Source: Stomorhina lunata
Lineage: Eukaryota > Arthropoda > Insecta > Diptera > Rhiniidae
Reading direction: 5' to 3'
Length of the DNA: 64,000 bases
Assembly: GCA_933228675.1 (NCBI GenBank)
Contig: OW121741.1
Span: forward strand, 41,216,580 to 41,280,579
Shown here: one piece after another, positions 23,260 to 33,771 of the stretch
Layout of the letters: every line of letters begins with the position of its first letter
Position numbering within the stretch: the stretch's first letter is position 1
Translations under genes and position numbers: made by a program
The notes under the pieces: model-generated
Seen by the model: only the letters and a program-made list of their open reading frames with translations
Told to the model about the DNA's origin: nothing
Database searches by the model: none

Positions 23260-23981
23260 TTTTGTAGTTTTACTTTAAAGAGGGAATAAATATTTTTTAG
23301 AAAATAATTTTACTTAATTTTAGTACTTTTTTCTATAATTTTGGAAATAAATAATTCAGATAAGTATATAATTTACTGAAAACTAGAAAAAAGTTTTATT
23401 ACTTTAGGAAATATTTCATACTGGGAATGAATATTTTACTATAAATAAGTATTAAACTTATATATTTTCTGACTGTTTTTCTCACTTTTAAGGAAAATAT
23501 TTCCTAAAAATTATAAATTTTTTATAAGATCAAAATAAATAATTTACTGAATTTTAGTAAACTTTTTCTACTATCGTAGAAAATTTGAACAAGTTTACTG
23601 CAGTTTTTACTTGTTTTAGGTAAAAATAAATTATCTTTTAACTAAAATGAAGGAAATTTTCCTTATTTATAGCATTGATAAATATTTATCTGAACTAAAT
23701 TAAAGGAAATATTTAGTTGTTTTTAAGAAGTTTTCAGATAAAATATGAACTAAATTATGGTAATTTTTTTCCAAGTTTTTAGTTAAATTTTATTTGATTT
23801 TAGTAAAAATTTGTTTGATATAAGAAATTTTGTCAAAAACTTAAGGAATTTTTTTTCTTGTAATTAAGGAATTTTTTTACTTTATTGCTGTAAAAAACGG
23901 CTTTGGCGCCATACGACAACCATTTTTTCCTCAAATTTAGTAAATTTTCCTAAATTTTAGTTCATTTTTTTTCTGAGTGTA

Positions 23982-24514
23982 TACAAAAGGGGGATCGAGA
24001 TCAATATACATGTGCGCTACAAACATGGAAACACACCCAATATACACTTTCCACCTAAAATAGTGTAGGGTGTAAAAATGAGAAAAATAATTGCAATTAA
24101 ATTGTAGACATCTTTATTTATTGCAAAATCAATTTACGATCAATGAAAATTGTAGAAATTTATATAATTGTAAAAATGACTTTTAACCATGAAATTGATG
24201 TATTTATGGATTTATTTATTTATTTACTCATATGAAGCTAAAGTATTAATGTAAATACTTGTAGAAAGAATGTAATGACTCTGTAAGATGATTGTCTTTT
24301 TATAATTTATGACAGAAATATATTTAAAGGATACATAAAAATAAATGTTCTATCTATATGGTTTTTCTTTATATGACCAATGAAAAGTTAATACAAAATG
24401 TACATTTACATTAGCAGAAATGAATTTTATATTATGCGGATTTATAGGTATTTAAGTTTAAATATTACTTCAATACTGTTTAGACTCATGGGACTTACAA
24501 AAAAAAAATTAAAA
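23982..24514. other. AT-rich spacer
   Basis: No gene or repeat recognised between the 4.5-kb element and array C. Confidence 0.5.
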
Positions 24515-27453
24515 ACTGTTCTATAGAAATATAAAAATATTTTTCTATTTTTAACGAAATTTTATATAGAAAAATTTTCATTGAAAAAATTTTACTATGG
24601 AAAAATTTTCGTTAAAAAAATTTTTCTATGGAAAAATTTTCGTTAAAAACATTTTTCTATGGAAAAATTTTCGTTAAAAAAATTTTTCTATAGAAAAATT
24701 TTCGTTAAAAAAATTTTTCTATAGAAAAGTTTTAGTTAAAAAAATTTTTCTATAGAAAAATTTTCGTTAAACAAAATTTTTCTATAGAAAAATTTTCGTT
24801 AAACAAAATTTTTCTATAGAAAAATTTTCGTTAAACAAAATTTTTCTATAGAAAAATTTTCATTAAAAAAATTTTACTATGGAAAAATTTTCGTTAAAAA
24901 AATTTTTCTATGGAAAAATTTTCGTTAAAAACATTCGTTAGAAAAATTTTGTTTAACGAAAATTTTTCTATAGAAAAATTTTTTTAACAAAAACTTTTCT
25001 ATAGAAAAATTTTTTTAACGAAAATTTTTCTATAGAAAAGTTTTTGTTAAAAAAATTTTTTTATAGAAAAATTTTCGTTAAACAAAATTTTTCTATAGAA
25101 AAATTTTCGTTAAACAAAATTTTTCTATAGAAAAATTTTCGTTAAAAAAATTTTTCTATAGAAAAATTTTCGTTAAAAAAATGTTTCTATAGAAAAATTT
25201 TCATTAAAAAAATTTTCGTTAAAAAAATTTTTCTATAGAAAAATTTTCGTTAAAAAAATTTTTCTATAGAAAAATTTTCGTTAAAAAAATTTTTCTATAG
25301 AAAAATTTTCGTTAAAAAAATTTTTCTATAGAAAAATTTTCGTTAAAAAAATTTTTCTATAGAAAAATTTTCGTTAAAAAAATTTTTCTATAGAAAAATT
25401 TTCGTTAAAAAAATTTTTCTATAGAAAAATTTTCGTTAAAAAATTTTTCTATAGAAAAATTTTCGTTAAAAAAATTTTTCTATAGAAAAATTTTCGTTAA
25501 AAAAATTTTTCTATAGAAAAATTTTCGTTAAAAAAATTTTTCTATAGAAAAATTTTCGTTAAAAAAATTTTTCTATAGAAAAATTTTCGTTAAAAAAATT
25601 TTTCTATAGAAAAATTTTCGTTAAACAAAATTTTTCTATAGAAAAATTTTCGTTAAACAAAATTTTTCTATAGAAAAATTTTCGTTAAACAAAATTTTTC
25701 TATAGAAAAATTTTCGTTAAACAAAATTTTTCTATAGAAAAATTTTCGTTAAACAAAATTTTTCTATAGAAAAATTTTCGTTAAACAAAATTTTTCTATA
25801 GAAAAATTTTCGTTAAACAAAATTTTTCTATAGAAAAATTTTCGTTAAACAAAATTTTTCTATAGAAAAATTTTCGTTAAACAAAATTTTTCTATAGAAA
25901 AATTTTCGTTAAACAAAATTTTTCTATAGAAAAATTTTCGTTAAACAAAATTTTTCTATAGAAAAATTTTCGTTAAACAAAATTTTTCTATAGAAAAATT
26001 TTCGTTAAACAAAATTTTTCTATAGAAAAATTTTCGTTAAACAAAATTTATCTATAGAAAAATTTTCGTTAAACAAAATTTTTCTATAGAAAAATTTTCG
26101 TTAAACAAAATTTTTCTATAGAAAAATTTTCGTTAAACAAAATTTTTCTATAGAAAAATTTTCGTTAAACAAAATTTTTCTATAGAAAAATTTTCGTTAA
26201 ACAAAATTTTTCTATAGAAAAATTTTCGTTAAACAAAATTTTTCTATAGAAAAATTTTCGTTAAACAAAATTTTTCTATAGAAAAATTTTCGTTAAACAA
26301 AATTTTTCTATAGAAAAATTTTCGTTAAACAAAATTTTTCTATAGAAAAATTTTCGTTAAACAAAATTTTTCTATAGAAAAATTTTCGTTAAACAAAATT
26401 TTTCTATAGAAAAATTTTCGTTAAACAAAATTTTTCTATAGAAAAATTTTCGTTAAACAAAATTTTTCTATAGAAAAATTTTCGTTAAACAAAATTTTTC
26501 TATAGAAAAATTTTCGTTAAACAAAATTTTTCTATAGAAAAATTTTCGTTAAACAAAATTTTTCTATAGAAAAATTTTCGTTAAACAAAATTTTTCTATA
26601 GAAAAATTTTCGTTAAACAAAATTTTTCTATAGAAAAATTTTCGTTAAACAAAATTTTTCTATAGAAAAATTTTCGTTAAACAAAATTTTTCTATAGAAA
26701 AATTTTCGTTAAACAAAATTTTTCTATAGAAAAATTTTCGTTAAACAAAATTTTTCTATAGAAAAATTTTCGTTAAACAAAATTTTTCTATAGAAAAATT
26801 TTCGTTAAACAAAATTTTTCTATAGAAAAATTTTCGTTAAACAAAATTTTTCTATAGAAAAATTTTCGTTAAACAAAATTTTTCTATAGAAAAATTTTCG
26901 TTAAACAAAATTTTTCTATAGAAAAATTTTCGTTAAACAAAATTTTTCTATAGAAAAATTTTCGTTAAACAAAATTTTTCTATAGAAAAATTTTCGTTAA
27001 ACAAAATTTTTCTATAGAAAAATTTTCGTTAAACAAAATTTTTCTATAGAAAAATTTTCGTTAAACAAAATTTTTCTATAGAAAAATTTTCGTTAAACAA
27101 AATTTTTCTATAGAAAAATTTTCGTTAAACAAAATTTATCTATAGAAAAATTTTCTTTAAACAAAATTTTTCTATAGAAAAATTTTCGTTAAACAAAATT
27201 TTTCTATAGAAAAATTTTCGTTAAACAAAATTTTTCTATAGAAAATTTTTCGTTAAAAAAATTTTTCTATAGAAAAATTTTCGTTAAAAAAAATTTTCTA
27301 TAGAAAAATTTTCGTTAAAAAAATTTTTCTATAGAAAAATTTTCGTTAAAAAAAATTTTTCTACAGAAAAATTTTCGATAAAAAAAATTTTTCTACAGAA
27401 AAATTTTCGTTAAAAAAAATTTTTCTACAGAAAAATTTTCGTTAAAAAAATTT
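24515..27453. repeat. 31/32-bp palindromic satellite array C (about 92 units)
   Basis: Two monomer forms: 32 bp with linker CGTTAAACAAAA and 31 bp with linker CGTTAAAAAAA. Each monomer holds a perfect 24-bp palindrome centred on CTATAG (AAAATTTTT before, AAAAATTTT after). Block order: mixed and divergent units to about 25140, 31-mers to about 25617, a highly uniform block of about 50 32-mers to about 27240, then 31-mer variants. Near 24935-25050 a few units run in the opposite orientation. Uniform centre with diverged edges is the usual pattern of array growth by unequal exchange. Confidence 0.96.
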
Positions 27454-28732
27454 TTTTGGGGTCATCATAGGAGTGGTGGTCCAATTTTAAAAAAGATGTT
27501 ACTTTCACATTTTTTTCATTTGAAATGCATGAAAATTCAATTCAGTTCTAACTTTCTGGTTTTTTTGTAATTTTCAAAGTACTTTTCACTTAACGGCATG
27601 TATTCTAATACTTCCAGAACTTGTGCACAAAAGCCATTAACAATTTATCAATAATTCAAATAAAACTTAAAATTATCTATCTGTTTAACTGAATTTATGA
27701 TTACCCTCTACTCGTACTATTATGGTAAAATCTATTTACACAGGCCGACAGACATTACTTCGAAACGAGTATAAATTATGCAACTAAGTAATAATGCCTA
27801 TGGTTTTCTAGATTTTTTCGTTGATTATTTTAGCCTGAAGAATTATGTTGAACACCCCAGGTAACTGTGATAAATGTATCTTTTACTAGCACCATTATCT
27901 ACATTTACATACTGACTTACAAGATTACATATGAATTTTCTTTAAGACACAATAACGATAAATATTGTATGAAAAAAAGGTAAAAAAATAATGATCATTT
28001 GTTTCCATTTTTTTTGTGTGTCTGATCAGTCGTTAGTTTTTCAGTCGATTAATGAATGAATGATTGGTTGGTTGGTTGTTTGTTTGGTTCAGTCATTGGT
28101 TGCATGCTGTAATGCATGAGTGAGTAAGTCGTGTTTTTTGTTGTAGCCACAGGTTGTCTGCAACATTTTATAAATTTGTAAATACCTGGGGCTGCTTATA
28201 AATCAAATATTTATTTTAAATAATTTTCATATTCGTATTCGTTGCACATTAAAAGAAAGACAAGAGAAAAATGTTTTATGGCACTTGAAGTCATATGAGT
28301 CCATTTGAAAGACGCCACTTTATGTGCTACGGAAAAATTATAAATAGTTAAATGTCTTTTGGGTAGACAAAATTTTAATTGTAATTAATGAACTTGCAAC
28401 TGTTAAGGAATGATGGTTAAATGACTTAAGTAAAATAAATAATGTACTTGAATTAAAAATTATCTGTTTAATATGATCTGGTTAAATAAGAACCCAAGTC
28501 GTTCATAATATTTGTGACAAGTCCGTTTTTTGACAATTGCTTTTTTTTAATACCTCGAGATTAGAGAAACCAAATAAATATTTGTCTTAAATTATCTTTA
28601 AAGGTTAATACACTTTTGTATACGTGCGTACCAATGTTCGAATCTCTCGTTTACTCAGATTAAGGTACCTCCAAACAAGCATATTAAACTCATCAACCAC
28701 TTCATCAGATGTCAAAATACATCGATGCAGAG
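27454..28732. other. Spacer, possibly single-copy DNA
   Basis: No supported gene. A short degenerate 'ttggttggttggttgtttg' tract lies near 28060-28095. No terminal repeats recognised, so it could be host intergenic or intronic sequence. Confidence 0.45.
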
Positions 28733-30043
28733 TCCCAGTTTAGTTCTAGTTCAGTTCCAGTTCAGTTCAGTTCTAGTTCAGTTCTAGTTCAGTTCTAGTT
28801 CAGTTCTAGTTCAGTTCTTGTTCAGTTCTAGTTTAGTTCTAGTTCAGTTCTAGTTTAGTTCTAGTTCAGTTCTAGTTCAGTTCTAGTTCAGTTCTAGTTC
28901 AGTTCTAGTTCAGTTCTAGTTCAGTTCTAGTTCAGTTCTAGTTCAGTTCTAGTTCAGTTCTAGTTCAGTTCTAGTTCAGTTCTAGTTCAGTTCTAGTTCA
29001 GTTCTAGTTCAGTTCTAGTTCAGTTCTAGTTCAGTTCTAGTTCAGTTCTAGTTCAGTTCTAGTTCAGTTCTAGTTCAGTTCTAGTTCAGTTCTAGTTCAG
29101 TTCTAGTTCAGTTCTAGTTCAGTTCTAGTTCAGTTCTAGTTCAGTTCTAGTTCAGTTCTAGTTCAGTTCTAGTTCAGTTCTAGTTCAGTTCTAGTTCAGT
29201 TCTAGTTCAGTTCTAGTTCAGTTCTAGTTCAGTTCTAGTTCAGTTCTAGTTCAGTTCTAGTTCAGTTCTAGTTCAGTTCTAGTTCAGTTCTAGTTCAGTT
29301 CTAGTTCAGTTCTAGTTCAGTTCTAGTTCAGTTCTAGTTCAGTTCTAGTTCAGTTCTAGTTCAGTTCTAGTTCAGTTCTAGTTCAGTTCTAGTTCAGTTC
29401 TAGTTCAGTTCTAGTTCAGTTCTAGTTCAGTTCTAGTTCAGTTCTAGTTCAGTTCTAGTTCAGTTCTAGTTCAGTTCTAGTTCAGTTCTAGTTCAGTTCT
29501 AGTTCAGTTCTAGTTCAGTTCTAGTTCAGTTCTAGTTCAGTTCTAGTTCAGTTCTAGTTCAGTTCTAGTTCAGTTCTAGTTCAGTTCTAGTTCAGTTCTA
29601 GTTCAGTTCTAGTTCAGTTCTAGTTCAGTTCTAGTTCAGTTCTAGTTCAGTTCTAGTTCAGTTCTAGTTCAGTTCTAGTTCAGTTCTAGTTCAGTTCTAG
29701 TTCAGTTCTAGTTCAGTTCTAGTTCAGTTCTAGTTCAGTTCTAGTTCAGTTCTAGTTCAGTTCTAGTTCAGTTCTAGTTCAGTTCTAGTTCAGTTCTAGT
29801 TCAGTTCTAGTTCAGTTCTAGTTCAGTTCTAGTTCAGTTCTAGTTCAGTTCTAGTTCAGTTCTAGTTCAGTTCTAGTTCAGTTCTAGTTCAGTTCTAGTT
29901 CAGTTCTAGTTCAGTTCTAGTTCAGTTCTAGTTCAGTTCTAGTTCAGTTCTAGTTCAGTTCTAGTTCAGTTCTAGTTCAGTTCTAGTTCAGTTCTAGTTC
30001 AGTTATAGTTCAGTTCTAGTTCAGTTCTAGTTCAGTTCTAGTT
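28733..30043. repeat. 11-bp satellite array D, (AGTTCTAGTTC)n, about 118 units
   Basis: Almost perfectly uniform 11-bp units over 1.3 kb. The left edge has 5- and 6-bp subunits (agttc, agttcc) and a few variants (tagttt), and one unit near the right end reads agttatagttc. The unit is itself AGTTC + TAGTTC, so a 5/6-bp ancestor is likely. It directly precedes a Helentron-like 3' terminus. Confidence 0.97.
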
Positions 30044-30215
30044 AGAATTCTGAGGACCACCACTTAAATTCAAAGAAAATATTGGCAAAATTTAACAAAA
30101 ACATTGTTTGAGGTATACAAAAATAATAATATAAGTCGGTTCAAATTTGACCTCTGAGATGTTTGGTATCATAGAATCGGGCGTGGTCGATTATAGCACT
30201 TTCTTTTTTGTTTAA
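30044..30215 (+). mobile_element. Second HINE-like family, 3' terminus
   Basis: After 'gtcggttcaaatttgacctctgag' comes a hairpin AATCG (30175-30179)...CGATT (30188-30192) and then 'atagcactttcttttttgttt'. This parallels the hairpin plus 'ataacactcttacttgttt' end of the main family but is clearly diverged. The 11-bp array just upstream may be its internal tandem region, as in DINE-1 elements (inference). No matching 5' end was found. Confidence 0.45.
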
Positions 30216-31291
30216 TTTGTCAATGAATCATTATTTTTGAATCTTTGAAGTAAATGTAAATTAGCTATTTTGCCTTTAATTTTGAAAGCTCACTCTTAAC
30301 CTATTCTTGTAAAACAATTTTGTTAACAAGGGAAGTTTCTTTAATTTCAGATCCAAAGCATTCACTCCCAACATTAATTACCCACTGAAACAGTTTTATA
30401 GGCATTCACCTATAAATTTAATCTTTTAATAAAGAACTTTGACAAGCAAAAGTGATTCCTGGCATATCCCACAAATACGCTTTTCCTTTTAATGGAAGTT
30501 TTTGCAACAAACACAAGCATTTAAGTTAATGCATATCCTACACTCCCTCAGAAAATCGTTGTGATAAAAATACATGTTCTTATTCTGATTATTTTCTTGG
30601 CAGGGATGGAAATAGGAAACCTTTTGAATAAAAGAAAAAAGTTTCTAAAACTTGAATGTGATAAAAATCACATTTATTTTTCCAAGTCCTACAATAATCA
30701 AAATTTGGAAATTAAATTTCTTTAAAAAACTTCTTTTTATGAGAATCTTTCCATCTCTGTTTTCTGCTCCAATTCCTTCTACTTTGTTTTCATTTTTACT
30801 CGCACTCTCATTTTTGCTTAATCTCAATTGTGGCCCGAAAGGCAGGCAAGCAGGCAGGAATCAGTCAAATGGGATATAAAACCAAGCCATTATGTACCAA
30901 CCGAAGCATCAAACCCTTTAAACATCAGCCACAATGTTTTTGTTTTGTTTCTTATTTTGTAGTGATTTTCGAAATGTCTAATTAAAGTTTGTGTAATGTG
31001 ACGTATGGATTTCATCAGCAAAAATTTCTTTTGTAATTTGTAATGAGTTGTTTTTGAAGCATCAAACACTTAATAATTTAAAAGGTTGGATACAAGATTT
31101 TCAAATGTTTTCTATTTAGAACATAAATTGGCTTTTCTTTGAATTATTCAGTTTTATTGAGTTAATTCTATGATAAACATTTGCCTTACTTTCATCATGA
31201 CAAATTAAAAGATTTTAATTAACATAAAATTATATAATCTTAGATTTTTACACGAAAACTGTGCACTAGCATATCTATATTATATGAAATG
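30216..31291. other. Spacer, no gene seen
   Basis: Overlapping open frames on both strands at 30645-30879 reflect low stop density and show no domain. No repeats recognised apart from a short 'aggcaggcaagcaggcagg' stretch near 30840. Confidence 0.45.
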
Positions 31292-31366
31292 TATACCCAC
31301 CATAAAAATGGGGATATATTGAGATTTTCTTTCCGTTTGTAACTTCCTTTTAATGTTCGAACTACA
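31292..31366 (+). mobile_element. HINE-like repeat, 5' fragment (copy 4)
   Basis: 'gtatacccaccataaaaatgggg' followed by 'atattgagatt' and 'ccgtttgtaacttcc', the first 75 bp or so of the family. Similarity stops near 'aatgttcg'. Confidence 0.7.
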
Positions 31367-31639
31367 ATTTCTATTGGTTTTATGTCTCACATAAACCAAT
31401 ATTATTGGTTTTGTATTGGAAATAAACCAAGCAGCTAACAGATTTTATTTTAAAATGAGTCTATCTATATAAAACAAAGACGTTACTGACCAGCTTTTTC
31501 GATGTAATGACTCACTAAGAGCACATTTTTTAAAATTCGGCATTGTGGGGGCTACAAAACGGGCAAATTCAGTAACGCTATAACTCTCAAACAAAAAACA
31601 ATAGAACCGAAATTGAAATCGCGTTTGGATCAGCAACAA
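31367..31639. other. Unassigned
   Basis: Contains the diverged palindromic phrase 'aaaccaatattattggttt' near 31393-31411. A 64-codon minus frame (31445-31639) has no recognised motif. Confidence 0.4.
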
Positions 31640-32490
31640 AAATAACGGTCAAGTGGTTAGTACTTTTTCGAAAAAAGGGGGAGCCTTACTTGTTATTAAT
31701 TTTGATCGAAATTTGCCACAAAATTTATAACATTTCGTGTTTTTGCCACTAAAAATCAAAATTTTGACCTTTGACCCCGATGTAAAAAGGGTTAAGCTCA
31801 CCCAGTATCAGGGAAAGTTCTAGAGGACATTCCTGAATGACTGGGCTATAAAATTCAGTATTAACTTTATCAAAAGAAAATTTAAATAAAATTTACTATG
31901 CATCTATTTAAATAATGTCCAAAAATTTACTTTTTTGCGAAATTTTACGATTTCAAGTTACAGGTACGGCGAAACCATATGAGATATCATACCAAACTTT
32001 TTTGGATTTTATTACCACATCTGTCCGTTTTAACATGCCGATCAAAAATTTTGAAATTTTGAATATTTTTTTAAAAAAATTTTCTAAAACTTAAAAAGTG
32101 AGTTTTGAAACGGTCCTTAAAAAAAAGTACCATTTTCCAATATAAAAACAAAAACTATGTAAATTTAGTTATGTTTTAATAAATTTACACTATTCAGTAC
32201 TTATAAGTCTTTAGATGATAAGGAAAGTCTTACTTTGAAATTTTTGTGCTTTAAAAATAATATTTTTGCTGCATATCCTTAGGAGTGTTGAAAAGGACAT
32301 GAATTTTCTGGGGCAAATTGCAATAACTTAAAAATTACTACATCGATTTTTAGTTTTTATAACTCTAATCAAAGTTGATTTAGTTGCTTTCTACATCCAA
32401 TTCTTGATTTTGCCAAAAACGTACCTTTATTGGTTGAAATTTACTAAAAACCGAAAAAATTCCCATTTTTCCCTATACAAACGGGTCCTA
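31640..32490 (+). repeat. Family X copy 2
   Basis: Shares an ordered series of blocks with 17.9-18.7 kb: 'caggtacggcgaaacc', a 'ctgtccgttttaacat' block, 'gtaccattttccaat', 'tttgctgcatatccttagg', 'aaaaggacat' and 'cccatttttccc.atacaaa.gggtc'. The left inverted arm seen in copy 1 is not evident here. Confidence 0.6.
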
Positions 32491-32528
32491 GAAATAAATG
32501 TCCTGTGCGCCACCTCAGGACATTGACC

Positions 32529-33203
32529 TTCTTCTTCTGTTATCCTTGACTCCTAGTGGAGCATAGGGCATTGACCTAGGAAGACAACATTTTTTTTCTG
32601 AGCTTCTTAGGACGTAGAGCATCGATTTTTAACCCAGGCGTATCGAATTTCAATAAAAGTTGTTTTTCGCTCCAGCCTACCGTTTAGGTCAAAGGTCGAG
32701 TATATTTTAGAATTCCATGCGCTTCGATTTTGTGCGCATATATTCCAACTTTGTAAGCCACGTCTGGGTAGATTTTCTTCTACTTTCCATCGATGTTTCG
32801 GTCGTGCTCGTCTACGAGTTCCCTCGGGATCATGTTCGAACACTTTTCATCCAATCCTACAATCCTAGCTAACGCAAACGCTGCTGTTTAATGCGTTTAA
32901 CTATGTCAATGTCGGCCAATAACTCATACAGCTCATGAATTATTTGACATCGAAATTCGTTGTTGATGTATCTATTTGTGCAAGTTTTACTGCGGAACTA
33001 ATGTAGACACATTTTTTGACAACCTCGAATCTATAGTCGTCCACGATCACGTGTGGTCCAATTTTAGTGGACTAGTAGAGATCATCAGTTTTGTTTTAGA
33101 TTCATTGATTCCTTTCCAATACTGGAAAAGGCGGCTGTTACCTCACACAATGTGCGCCCCATAATATCAACATGTGATTTCTGCTAAAAATTGTGCCAGT
33201 TGT
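32529..33203 (-). pseudogene. RTE-type LINE, C-terminal part and 3' UTR
   Basis: In minus orientation: RT thumb remnants (GTIFSRNHML, then AFSSIGKESMNLKQN), a 'HVIVDDYRFEVVKKCVYI' segment, and the C-terminal block HDPEGTRRRARPKHRWKVEE followed by 'NRSAWNSKIYSTFDLN', typical of RTE ends (DPEGTRRRGRPK.RW...w...AqdR..W). The 3' UTR contains 'gctccactaggagtc' and ends in (GAA)n at 32529-32539. Several stops and shifts make it dead. It is continuous with the parts at 33772-34995 and 36518-36690; two later insertions separate them. Confidence 0.82.
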
Positions 33204-33215
33204 ATTATCTGTAGC
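33204..33215. repeat. Target site duplication of LINE (left copy)
   Basis: ATTATCTGTAGC here and ATTATCTATAGC at 33760-33771 flank the inserted LINE, with one mismatch in 12. Both halves read on into RTE coding sequence. Confidence 0.85.
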
Positions 33216-33759
33216 TTTGGCTTCACCTATCTGGGCATTAAGTCTTGGATAAGCAAGGAAACCGCATGGACATGGGGAAACATGGTTACATGACATCTAG
33301 AGCCCTATGGCCTAAACCGGACATTATTGGTACCAAACTTTTACTAGGTCTGAATAAAAAGATGTATAGGGTCCCTTACGGGACACTGTGCCTTAAATTC
33401 GAGGTTACATAGGTGGGATAGTAGCATTCCGGAACTCTGCAGACTTTGTCTAGATGAGGAATCGTCCGAGTCGGTGGAACACATTCTCTGTCACTGTCTA
33501 ACTCTCAAACATATAGGCAGCAGATTATTTGCTGAACTTCAGGATCTGCAACAGTGCAGTGTGCATGATATTGAAGGGTTCACCACTGGTCTCAACTGGG
33601 TAGATAAGGTATTCCTTCTCTTTCTCCCTCTATACTTTTCTTTTCTCTTCCTCTATCTTCAATCTTCTTCTTTCTCCTCTTATAGTAAAGGGTCACAATG
33701 GACCCCTCGGTCTCCGAGTGAAGGTATCGCTAGACACCTGCTTTATTACCTAACCTAAC
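33216..33759 (+). mobile_element. 5'-truncated RNase H-type LINE inserted in the RTE
   Basis: In plus orientation the end of the polymerase polyprotein survives: a remnant of the '..lTGh.c...' block near 33380, then a zinc-knuckle-like LCRLCLDEESSESVEHILCH (33437-33496) and CLTLKHIGSRLFAELQDLQQ. The 3' UTR has 'gggtcacaatggacccc' and 'tctccgagtgaagg', and the terminus is CCTAACCTAAC with no poly-A. The Cys-rich segment after the RNase H region is typical of I, LOA and related clades. 544 bp in all, flanked by a 12-bp target duplication. Not functional. Confidence 0.85.
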
Positions 33760-33771
33760 ATTATCTATAGC

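Larger units (their letters stand above)
19505..23979. mobile_element. 4.5-kb element with CACYCAGAAAAAA inverted ends
   Basis: Left end CACCCAGAAAAAA, right end (inverted) CACTCAGAAAAAAAA, each next to TA (19503-19504, 23980-23981). Both arms, roughly 19505-20270 and 23260-23979, are made of the same degenerate motifs in opposite orientation: 'ctaaattttagttca', 'ggaaatattt', 'aaatttgagg'. The middle holds a 5'-truncated HINE-like copy (20771-21380), a hairpin (22096-22240) and unrecognised sequence. No transposase seen. TA duplication would fit the Tc1/mariner superfamily, but this is inference. Confidence 0.6.

Noticed and set aside
24515..27453. CRISPR-like regular array
   Set aside because: Units are contiguous with no unique spacers, and the DNA is eukaryotic; it is a satellite.
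30645..30879. Open frames on both strands over the same interval
   Set aside because: Mutual shadowing in AT-rich DNA, with no domain and no codon signal.
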